Below, piece by piece: positions 21,201-29,300 of a DNA stretch of 64,000 bases (the stretch's first letter is position 1; every line of letters begins with the position of its first letter). The DNA lies in assembly GCF_023856365.1 (NCBI RefSeq), contig NC_064538.1, positions 10,076,435-10,140,434 of the forward strand, written 5' to 3'. The notes beneath the pieces were generated by a model. The model had not been told where the DNA came from, did no database searches, and worked only from the letters and a program-made list of their open reading frames with translations. The DNA is from Brienomyrus brachyistius (Eukaryota > Chordata > Actinopteri > Osteoglossiformes > Mormyridae). The translations under genes and the position numbers were made by a program.

Positions 21201-23966
21201 ACGCTGTTACTACACAATTACAACATTTCATACAAATACGGTGTTATGTAGGACAAATGTTCGATGTTACCAGAGCAGTTTGCATTGCTGTGCCACATTC
21301 TGCACATACAGATGCTCAACACCAGGACACGACTGACAAGACATTTGGATCATGTCCCGGGGACCGAGTGAGCTGCTCCGCAGAAGAGAGGGTTCCTGTG
21401 GTTATCGAGGGTAAGTAGTTTCTCAGGCTGGTGCCCCATCGCCTACATTGGTAACCTGTATCTTGTGTGGGAAATAACATTGCCTCACCTCTGTCTCCAA
21501 CCTCAGAAGAGGAGGACAGTTCGGAGCGAGCCTGTGACACACTCCTGATGTGCATTGTGACCGTAATGAACCACGGCCTGAGGAATGGGGGAGGAGTGGG
21601 AGATGTGCTGCGCAGACCGTCCAAAGATGCACGTGACTTTGCATCGCATAGTCCTCCTGTCATATATAAGCTACACTCATGCATACATTTTTTCTTTCTT
21701 TTTGGCCATTGCAATATGTTCATACTCTTTATAAAGCATGTAGTTTAGTGATTCCTCATTCCAAACAGTACAAATATACACACCTGAACTACATTTTCCT
21801 TCTGTCTTTGCATGGTCTTTAGGAAGCGCTCTTCCCAGCACGGGTGGTCTATGACCTGCTGTTTTACTTTATCGTCATCATCATTGTTCTCAACCTGATC
21901 TTCGGGGTCATCATTGACACCTTTGCAGACCTGCGCAGCGAGAAGCAAAAGAAAGAGGAGATTCTGAAGACCACCTGCTTTATATGCGGTAAGAGAAGAA
22001 ATGTCACATGAGGCTGTTGGATTGCACAGTCAATAATCTATACGGAGTATGGAAACAGGACATAAAGATGTATTAACAAATCTGTGACAGCATTAGAGCT
22101 TCCAAGTTCCAACTACTGTAGTTGCATAAATAACAATCAAGACTTATGGTTACTCATAAAATCACATTAGAGGTATATGGTACAGAATACTGTCTCAAGA
22201 GCTTTATAAGTTCATGACTTGTTTTATCAGGAATCCCTTTATAATATCAGGATTTATACATACATAGATACAGTTCACATAATGTTCTTCAGGGTACAAA
22301 TAACAACATAGAGGAGTGAGATCAGATATCCTCGGTACAAACTGGAGCCTCCTCTGTTTAAAGACTCATGTCATGGTCCAGCTAGGTAATCCCGTATTCT
22401 TAGCTTACTAATGGCATGACAGCTGTGTCCAACACCTAACCTAGAAAACCAAAGTCCTCTGGTCAAATAGTTTCCACTATGCGTACAGTAGATAACCTAT
22501 ATAAATAACATATACCACAGAAATCCTATCAAATGTTAATATAGTAGGTCTGTCATAATCCAGGATCTTGTATTTTAAACGTACAATCTCACTTGTACCT
22601 TCTTTACAATTTAAAAGAAATAATTTAAGCTACATATCATTACTACCATTCATATTGTGTATGAATTAATATAATTAAATAAATACACTTCTTGTCAGTT
22701 ATTATAATTCTTATAAATAATGTTTATTATTATTACAGTTGATTTATGCAGCTGTTACATAGTGTAGATGCGCAAGCCTTTAATTATTCTAACATTTACT
22801 TTATGAACATAATGCCTGCCTTGAAGCTACTACATGCTACTTATTACTGAAGCCAAGACCTGGGCAAGAAGCTTGTCACTGGAACCTGCATGTGAGATTG
22901 GTGTTGGTTCCCTTCTTCAGGCTTGGAGAGGGATAAATTTGACAACAAGACAGTATCCTTTGAAGAGCACATCAAGATGGAGCACAACATCTGGAACTAC
23001 TTGTACTTCATAGTGCTGGTGAGGGAGAAGAACAAGACTGATTATACGGGACCAGAGAGCTATGTGGCCAGAATGATCAAGGTACGACTACCTTTCATTT
23101 GGATCTGAGTAGAGTAAAGTCTGCAGTGCCAGTGTCCGAATCAATTTCAGAACATGAACCTAACTGGATGGGTAGTGCTTTAGATAAGATCATCCGGTGA
23201 GAAACTCATAGTTCTTGGCCTTCGTTTGATCTCCATGTGACTTTTACGGTAATGAGAAAGCTCAGGAAAACATGACTTCATAAGTGTGGTTCAGGTGTGG
23301 AAAAACTTCCCCTAGCAGCTATTGGTCAAATCATTCATTAAAATGTTCCATCTCACAGTCATGTGACTCCTCCCTCAGAATAAGAACCTGGACTGGTTCC
23401 CGCGTATGCAGGCCATGTCACTGGTGGTCACTGAGGGTGAAGGGGAGCAGAACGAAATGAGAAATCTGCAGGATCGGCTGGCCTCCACCATGAAACTTGT
23501 CTCCAATCTCACAGGACAGTTGACTGAGCTGAAGGAACAGGTAAAAAAAAAAATTTAATTGCACCGGGCAGGTTTTCTGCAAAAAGATATAAAGATTTAA
23601 TTTTGGAGTATTTCAGTGTCCGTATCTGACTATGAGGATTTCTTCTGGTAGGGATGTAAGAAAAGTGCGTTAGTTATAGAACAGTTAGGTGAGATTTCTA
23701 TTAATCTAACTCTCTACAATCCAGTCAAATCGTGTAAACAGCACCAATACAATGGCGAGGGAACAGATGGTGCTCTGATGTCAGCATTACAATATGAAAG
23801 GTAGCGTCGACGTGTTGACATGCCTGTGGTATGTGCTGTGCAGATGACGGAGCAGAGGAAGCGCCGGCAGAGGATGGGCCTGGTAGACGTGCAGAGTGGC
23901 AGCTGTGTTTCCACGACCCCCAGTGCTGCTGGCGGTGGGAGCAACCACCAGTTCGTCAAAGCCTAG
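326..23966 (+). CDS. itpr3: Inositol 1,4,5-trisphosphate receptor type 3 (3' 47 exons; 5' end outside window)
   Basis: This is the IP3-gated calcium-release channel of the endoplasmic reticulum, which works as a homotetramer. Forty-seven exons join in frame to 6802 nt, or 2266 residues plus one split codon. The first residues match human ITPR3 near residue 405, so the total length agrees with the roughly 2670 residues of the family. Type 3 rather than type 1 or 2 is shown by the C-terminal [17 protein letters not shown], by [20 protein letters not shown] before the first membrane segment, and by the run [19 protein letters not shown] upstream of it. All junctions are GT-AG except two apparent GC donors (after 14229 and 21628). 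No frameshift or internal stop was found, so the gene looks intact. The five entries that follow give exons and domains. Confidence 0.96.
627..709. mobile_element. Short palindromic hAT-type MITE in itpr3 intron
   Basis: The 83-bp element begins CAGTGGTTCTC and ends GAACCACTG, forming an imperfect foldback. It is flanked by a perfect 8-bp direct repeat, ggttaagc, at 619-626 and 710-717. An 8-bp duplication of the form nnnTAnnn fits the Buster branch of hAT transposons. There is no coding capacity. Confidence 0.85.
3499..9035 (+). CDS. itpr3: itpr3 exons 7-16: first regulatory helical (ARM) region
   Basis: Exons are 3499-3687, 3931-4182, 4570-4714, 4836-4980, 5745-5941, 6339-6459, 7508-7562, 7649-7814, 8097-8279 and 8961-9035. 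They encode the helical RIH/armadillo region that couples ligand binding to the pore. Recognisable stretches are [56 protein letters not shown] and [15 protein letters not shown]. The 55-nt exon at 7508-7562 is the smallest in the gene. The exon at 8097-8279 ends in a Lys/Asp/Ser-rich linker, which corresponds to a poorly conserved, probably regulatory loop in mammals. Confidence 0.93.
4255..4400 (+). mobile_element. 3' portion of a tRNA-derived SINE in itpr3 intron
   Basis: The text agggtgctgcacactgactg followed by the gactgcagatggggtaggcg and gatcaatgtatct stretches is the tail common to a large fish SINE family. The tRNA-like head is missing. The microsatellite that follows directly probably grew out of the SINE's own tail. 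Confidence 0.65.
4405..4458 (+). repeat. (TATTC)n pentanucleotide microsatellite
   Basis: About ten uninterrupted copies of the 5-bp unit follow the SINE tail in the intron between exons 8 and 9 of itpr3. Confidence 0.95.
5261..5423. mobile_element. Palindromic hAT-type MITE
   Basis: Starts CAGGGTAGGC and ends GCCTACCCTTG, and the two halves are inverted repeats over most of the 163 bp (for example tggagtg...cactcca and aggttttctatcctacct against aggtaggatggaaaacct). Flanking octamers gtagagtg and ctatagtg match at six of eight positions, consistent with an aged target duplication. Confidence 0.8.
5509..5690. mobile_element. Palindromic hAT-type MITE related to the one at 5261
   Basis: Termini are TAGGGGTCTCCAACTCC and GGAGTTGGAGACCCCTG, and the interior forms a long foldback. 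The target duplication is gtttaaag/gtgtaaag, with one mismatch. The two MITEs lie only 85 bp apart in one intron and share the core ccagtaggttttct motif. Confidence 0.85.
6175..6283 (+). mobile_element. LINE 3' end fragment
   Basis: The sequence gacaaattctctgtatgtgtg...acttggccaaaacaaagctgattctgattctga is the usual 3' terminus of a fish non-LTR retrotransposon family. Only the last hundred or so bases remain, as expected after 5' truncation. Confidence 0.7.
6559..6711. mobile_element. Palindromic hAT-type MITE with internal repeat
   Basis: Terminal inverted repeats are CAATGTTTCCCAAT and ATTGGGAAACATTG. Inside, gtccacatttttaccctgag faces a gagcaaaaatgtggac copy, and a gggagcaaaaa motif occurs twice. 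The flanking octamers are too diverged to be a clear target duplication. Confidence 0.7.
7035..7460. mobile_element. Non-autonomous Tc1-type element (MITE)
   Basis: One end reads gtattgggatacctggccat and the other cccaggtgtcctaatactat, and both flank arms related to tgacatcccattctaaat and gggatgtcataaaagttcct. This is the arrangement of the ends of the Tc1-like element seen intact-length at 36553-37826. The transposase region is gone. Confidence 0.7.
8372..8423 (+). repeat. Perfect 26-bp direct tandem duplication
   Basis: A 26-bp unit beginning gtgccacaccctgtgac and ending atcatcgcg occurs twice head-to-tail, in the intron after exon 15 of itpr3. Perfect identity implies a recent slip or replication duplication. 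Confidence 0.95.
9189..18278 (+). CDS. itpr3: itpr3 exons 17-37: central coupling domain and RIH-associated domain
   Basis: Exons are 9189-9308, 9414-9536, 9650-9850, 10637-10888, 11030-11155, 11248-11373, 12066-12186, 12334-12503, 13253-13401, 13693-13801, 13875-13959, 14054-14229, 14599-14758, 15105-15247, 15543-15743, 15854-15964, 16461-16556, 17049-17147, 17308-17394, 17548-17658 and 18086-18278. The most conserved parts are [19 protein letters not shown] and the RIH-associated block [11 protein letters not shown]...[15 protein letters not shown]. The intron 13802-13874 is only 73 nt. The exon ending at 14229 is followed by GC rather than GT. The exon at 15105 has a tandem CAGCAG acceptor. 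Confidence 0.93.
9893..10143 (+). repeat. Diverged tandem repeat, about 5 copies
   Basis: Roughly 46-48 bp units share the core gtcagtactgcagtggtctgt followed by tatgaaatatatcag. Copies differ by substitutions and small indels. The array lies in the 786-bp intron between itpr3 exons 19 and 20. Confidence 0.85.
11650..12020 (+). mobile_element. SINE-like repeat with GGATGGATGG tail
   Basis: It contains ggtggtgcagtggttagcac, cctcacacatctgggacc, tccaaaaacatgctgaggtt and ctccggaccctccacgacc, and ends in a short ggatggatgg tail just upstream of itpr3 exon 23. Another copy is at 54770-55076, and shorter related pieces are at 12690-12750, 28620-28793 and 37548-37640. The internal gtgcagtggttagcactg is duplicated here. 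Confidence 0.75.
12690..12750 (+). mobile_element. Fragment of the same SINE-like repeat
   Basis: About 60 bp containing tatggagtttgcatgttctc, a segment internal to the copy at 54770. Both ends are missing. Confidence 0.55.
14230..14231 (+). promoter_or_regulatory. Apparent GC splice donor (itpr3 intron 28)
   Basis: The exon must end with GAG ATC CAG at 14229 to join AAT TCC TTC at 14599, which matches the conserved family sequence. The intron therefore starts GCAGGG. No GT near this point keeps the frame. Confidence 0.75.
15102..15107 (+). promoter_or_regulatory. Tandem NAGNAG acceptor (itpr3 exon 30)
   Basis: The acceptor reads ccagcag followed by AGTCCC. Using the first AG adds one alanine before Glu-Ser-Gln, while using the second omits it. 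Both keep the frame. Confidence 0.6.
18414..21988 (+). CDS. itpr3: itpr3 exons 38-44: six-segment channel domain
   Basis: Exons are 18414-18533 (TM1), 18884-19056 (TM2-TM3), 19460-19624 (TM4), 20366-20549 (TM5), 21312-21410 (luminal loop), 21507-21628 (pore) and 21823-21988 (TM6). The selectivity-filter signature GGGVGD is in the pore exon and is followed by [10 protein letters not shown]6 reads [19 protein letters not shown] and leads into the conserved [12 protein letters not shown]. The luminal loop keeps a pair of cysteines (CPGDRVSC) that match human ITPR3, but the surrounding residues have diverged. The donor after the pore exon reads GAT then GCACGT, an apparent GC-AG intron, because no GT site restores the frame. 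Confidence 0.94.
21629..21630 (+). promoter_or_regulatory. Apparent GC splice donor after the pore exon
   Basis: The exon ends PSKD at 21628 and the next exon opens EALFPARV at 21823, as in all ITPRs. The intron would begin GCACGT. The nearest GT (21632) would shift the frame. Confidence 0.65.
22921..23966 (+). CDS. itpr3: itpr3 exons 45-47: zinc-finger linker, coiled coil and C-terminal tail
   Basis: Exons are 22921-23081, 23379-23540 and 23844-23966. With the end of the preceding exon they encode the CFICG...HIKMEH zinc-finger linker that joins the pore to the cytosol, then a coiled-coil stretch ([18 protein letters not shown]) used in tetramer assembly. The last exon starts [17 protein letters not shown] and continues for about 23 residues before TAG at 23964-23966. 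The human type 3 tail stops about five residues after the same VDVQ motif, so this tail is longer and rich in Ser, Gly and Thr. Confidence 0.94.
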
Positions 23967-25037
23967 GGCCCCAGCAAACCCACTAATGACGGAGCATGCA
24001 AATGCAGCGCCAGGGTGAAGAAGTTAAAAGGCGTGTTCAGAAACTCTTTGGACGGTTCTAACAATGAGAAGGCGAGGGGTGACTGGGATTAACACTTAAC
24101 ATCCCTTAGAAAAAGTTCAGCAACTCACAATGAGTTGGTTTCACCCATACAGGATTTTAAGAAATGCACCTACAAGCAAACCTGCTGTTTTCGAAATGTA
24201 CTTAGCAGTTGATTTCCAGCTGCTCTATCCACTGGCAGATGTATTCAAGCAATGTGTCCTTTATTAAATTTAGAAAGGACACCCGTCAGTATCTGTGCTC
24301 TATGCACTGTGTGGTTCCGCTTTTCCACAGTGCACAGGCAGGTTAAAAGGACGTGTTGCCATTTGCTGCATCCCGCCAGTGCTGCCGATCGCGATGCACT
24401 CTGCGGCGGCATGAAGGAAGAGGAGGCCGTAATGCAGGACAGACACAGCATGTGACTCTACGCGGCTCTCATGTTATCCAGGAAACTCCCTCCAATGTCC
24501 TACTGGGAGTTCACGACTGTGAAGCAGATGTCAATCTTATGTTTTTTTTGCACACGCATACCTCTGCAGACAATGGGCAGGTCCCCATATATACCACACG
24601 CTCCACATGATTTTATTTCTACAAATCCCGTATATGAATGATGTTTATAGAGATTTTAAGGCCATGTCATGTGGTTCCTCACTCCACAGAAGTTGGTAGA
24701 TGCCAGCATCATGTTGTGCATAGATGAAACCTGGGACCTTTTGTTATTTATAAATGCACTAATGTGTTGCACATGGAAGCTCCCATGTGTAGCTTAATGG
24801 TATCGTTCACTACTGACAGAACTACCTTTGCCTGTTTTTAATGCCTGCTGTATTCAAATGAGACTTATAGACAAAATATATTGAATTATTAACCATCAAC
24901 TGTTTATTTACTGTATGGTGATACATACTATATTATATTATAGACTGAAAAATTTGACATTGAGCCTTTCCTTTACTTCTAATATTATACAACTTTATAT
25001 AATTATAAAAGTTGAGGACATTTAAAGGTGTTTAAAG
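23967..25037 (+). other. itpr3 3' flank, probably 3' UTR
   Basis: No exon was found after the itpr3 stop. An ATTAAA hexamer occurs at 24263-24268, but no strong AATAAA signal could be tied to the gene, so the UTR end is unknown. The open frames near 24250-24610 show no family resemblance. Confidence 0.4.
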
Positions 25038-25110
25038 TAATGTTTCCCAGCCCGGTCCTCAGGTTGCCTCCCCTGCCTCTCAGCTTCGAGGGCCAGGTTG
25101 AGAAACACCA
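25038..25110. mobile_element. Short hAT-type MITE with perfect target duplication
   Basis: The 73-bp element has ends taatgtttcccagcccggtc and ggttgagaaacacca. It is bounded by identical octamers gtttaaag at 25030-25037 and 25111-25118, again fitting nnnTAnnn. Confidence 0.8.
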
Positions 25111-26388
25111 GTTTAAAGCATTTAAATTAAAGTAGTGACTTTAAATAGTTTCATCATCCAGGGTCTGGTTACCTTTGCGTTTGAGGAGGAAGTATGTCTT
25201 TAAAAGTCAACATTGAGAAATTAGTTAACCACAATTGTGAAAACAAATGTAATATTTACGATCTGCACTTTTTTAAACAACACATGCATACTGCATATAT
25301 AATTTTCAAGATCCCCATGTAGACATGCTATAGTACCACCACTAATAATTTAAATATACACGCATACACACATGTAAAATTGAATGTCTTATGTTGCCAT
25401 GAATGGGGGACCTCTCCAAATCTCCAGTTTGGCCAGTTTGCACACCCCTGCAAATGCCAGGATTTAGCCGGGACATCCCAATGAGGATTTTGGGCGCAGG
25501 GGATGGTGTAATTTAAACACCCACCTGCTCGGCCAGGAAGAAAGTATTAATAGGCTGCAACCTGCTGTCGCACTGACAAACCTGACACTGTCACCCAGAG
25601 AGAGCTGCCTTCATTTGCAGAAGCCTGTGCCAGGATCCTGCCGCTGGGGATAGACAGTCGATTCAATCCCAAGGAGAGACTCCGCAGTAATGGACGCACC
25701 CACAGTCACCTTGAATGACTGCTACTGTTATTATTATTCAGATGCAGAATTAATGCTTTAGCCCAACGCCCTTTTACAGTTTTTACTCAGATATAGAGCT
25801 TCATGTTTAAGCACAGACATTTAGGTTAAGCAACTAGCTTAAAGGTTCAACAGCAGACCCTCCTGCGCCTTGAACAAGCATGCTTTACCTACCAAGTATG
25901 TAACTGTGCATGCTGATTAGTGCTACCCTTCATTGACCATTAATATTCAGCGGTTTGAATGAGCTCTGGAAATCTTGTGTGGTATCCAGAAATGACCTGC
26001 TCCTCATGGAGACAGGCCTACTGGCACAGTGGAAAGAAAGGATTCCCCTCCTCCTCTCCTCTAACACACAGCCTTTGTATCAGTTATCCATATCCAAACT
26101 GGAGACCTGTACCAACTTCAGCAGACCACACCCCCCCCCCCCCCCCCCCGCGCCTCCAGCTTTTAATAGCTGCACTTGGAATAAGAGCAGCTGTCTGTCT
26201 CATTCCCTTGCCCTCTGAACTCTCTCTCTCTCCTAACCCTGCTGCTTTCTCACCCTCCCTGCCTTCTCTCTCAATTTCACATTCCTACAAACTTTCCCCC
26301 CCCCCCCAGTCCGCATTCAAACCATTTGTATTCTAAGAACCCCGCTTGACATCAACCTCTGTCTAGAGTCGCTGCTCTAGTGCTAGCA
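25111..26388 (+). promoter_or_regulatory. apobec2 upstream region
   Basis: This stretch has no coding signal. It contains E-box hexamers CACCTG (25522-25527) and CAGCTG (26188-26193), a run of 19 C at 26131-26149 and a second C run near 26297. E-boxes would suit the muscle expression known for APOBEC2, but the transcription start cannot be placed from sequence alone. Confidence 0.35.
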
Positions 26389-29300
26389 ATGTCTGATAAA
26401 AAAGAGGGTAAGGCTCCCGGCAAGCTCCCGGGGAGGAAAAAAACGGAGAGGAAGGCAGACAAGGCCCCAGAGAAGGAGAAGGTAGAGAAGAAGGTGGAGA
26501 GGAAGATGGAGAAGGACCCAGATAAGGCTGCGGAGAAAGTTCCAACAGAGAAGGCCACAGAAAACACTCCAGAAGCCTCTGAGGGGACAGTGGGGAACGG
26601 GGCCCCCAGAGAGGGGGCGGTTGCCAGTGGGGGTGACGAGGAGTTCGTGGTGGAACCCATGGAGCTGCCTCCCTTCGAGATCATTGTAGGGTGGGTACCA
26701 GCAGCCGTACTTCCATACCTCTGTTTCAGGTCTCTGGGTTTCTGAGGTCGGGGGGGTACAGCTGTCTGCACATGCAGTGGACAACCAATGACTGGCATCA
26801 GCTTCTTACTATAGACTATTGGACAGAGAAACTGTCCACTTCTTTTACCTGTAATATCAACTTCGACAAAGTTGGTAATGAAAATGGTAATGAAACTAAT
26901 TTCATTATAAAATTGTAGCTTTTACAATTGTGTGCGGCGAACAGCTGTACTGGGTTATCTGCTCGGTACAAAAACCTTCACGACAGCAGAAATAAAAGCA
27001 ATACATTTGGCGTTGCACTCCAAAGCCAGTTATAAATAAAACTATGCTTGTCTAAACAGGTCATCTGTGCATGGGAGTATAGAGTATTTTTAAATGTGCA
27101 GTGAACAGAAGTGTCTGTTAGCTAGCTAGGATCTGCGTAGCTCCCCAGCTACCAGAAGACAGATATTCAGCTTGTCAGAGACTGAATATAGGCACTGGAT
27201 TCATCTGAGGGGCATGCAGGTCACAGTGTCAATGATCATCGAGGGATTTAACATCAAAATGCTTTTCTTTGATGCTATTCTATTCCTTAAATTACTCAGA
27301 CTTGTTGTGCTGCTATCAGTTTAACGCACTGTGCTTAAAAACCATTACACAAAACAGATATTTGTTTTGACACTATTTGGACATGACGTTGTCCCAAGAC
27401 CAAATATCAGGTCACATTTATTGGGGTAGAGTCCAACCAGGGTGAAGGGATGGCTGTAGGGAGACGCATTTTGTACAATAGTCAACAAAAAGATAAATTA
27501 TTCAATGTCATGCAAAGTTACATTAGCACTTGGACACTCCTACATACATTTTGTCTTTGACTAAATATAAATTCAGATAAGCCACTATATCTGTTAATCT
27601 TCAAAAAATACAGCACCATAAACAATTTTTATGCTAACAAATGACTTGTTACAATTTATTAAACACATCAGCTGATTACAATGGAAGCCCTTTAACATTT
27701 TTGTGTAGTAAAATCACAAGAAGCTTTACTCAGCCATTTCATTTGATTAATGATAAAGATATTAGTGTGATAAAGGTGAGAACATTTCTGTTGATTCGGT
27801 GTTAGATCTATAGGAATCGATAGTGACCTATCAATAAAACTGTCGACTCGAATCTTTAGATCAGCAATTGAATCCTCATTGCTCGTTGCACTAGTTTGGA
27901 CAATGTGGGTTCAGTGTCCAGGGTGAGCAATGGTAGCACTTCACAGGAAGCATCTCCCTTGTAAATACAAACATTTAAATGACCTATGCATCCTTGGGGT
28001 TGCCCTCTTAACACCCGATACTTCCCAGGGGCTTCTTCAGATTCCCAGATGGCATCATGTGCCTTTAAAGCAGTCTTGACACACTATAGGCCTATATCGT
28101 ATAGTATAGTAATGCATTGTAATATTAAAATTCTTAAAGACTTCCAAATGCGTATCCAGTGCAGGATCATGGGGGACACACCAGCAAGATCTGTGTCCTT
28201 AATAAGGGTGTTTATGCTACATTGAAATACAATCTTACTGTCAGTATCGATGCGCATTTGCTTTGGTGTTACCACATTACACAAAAGCAACACAGTACAA
28301 CAGTATCTTCTGATCCTTAGACTTTACAGCCAGCTTAAACTCACACTAAAGTAAACACATAATTCCACCTGGCAATAAATGTTATTATTTTTTATTATTT
28401 TCATTACAATTTTTCTATTTTTCATATTTAGAATAAATGTAAGGAAACATGCACCACAGAAAATGAAAAGCTATTATTATTGTTATAATTTATAATAATA
28501 ATTATTTTATTATTGATAATAATAATCATTATTATAAATACACTGCTGTGAAAAAATAAGAGCACCCCTTAAAAAAAGTCTTTTTCAACATAATTGGACA
28601 AACAAATATTTAATCTTCATTTGATCTATGGGTTGGGACCCCATTGTGGGTTATTCTGCCTGTGGCTTCCAGGAAAGGCTCTGGACTGCAGCAACTCTGC
28701 ACAGGACAAGCGGGTATAGGAAATAGATGGATGGATGGATGGATGGATGGATGGATGGATGGATGGATAGATGGATGAATGGATGGATGGATGGAATCTT
28801 CATTTAAACGCTTTTGAGAAAGGTCAGGTAATCTAACAAAAACAATAACATTTTGACTTCAAAATTATTTATTCAAGAAAATTCAACAAAAATATAACTT
28901 TTCTCTGTGTGGAAACAGTACGCACATCCTTACATGTAGCACCAGGTACTGCCTTGTTTTGGCAGAAAGAAACTCTAGAAGGTGTTTCTCATAACTGTAT
29001 GTGTCTATCAGGTTTTTACATCAACCTGAAGGCATAAACAACTGGAGGGGTGCAGGACAGGGTCCCTGGGGAACAGGAGCTACACCCGTTACCCCACACA
29101 GGACAGGGTCCCTGGGGAACAGGAGCTACACCCGTTACCCCACACAGGACAGGGTCCCTGGGGAACAGGAGCTACACCCGTTACCCCACACAGGACAGGG
29201 TCCCTGGGGAACAGGAGCTACACCCGTTACCCCACACAGGACAGGGTCCCTGGGGAACAGGAGCTACACCCGTTACCCCACACAGGACAGGGTCCCTGGG

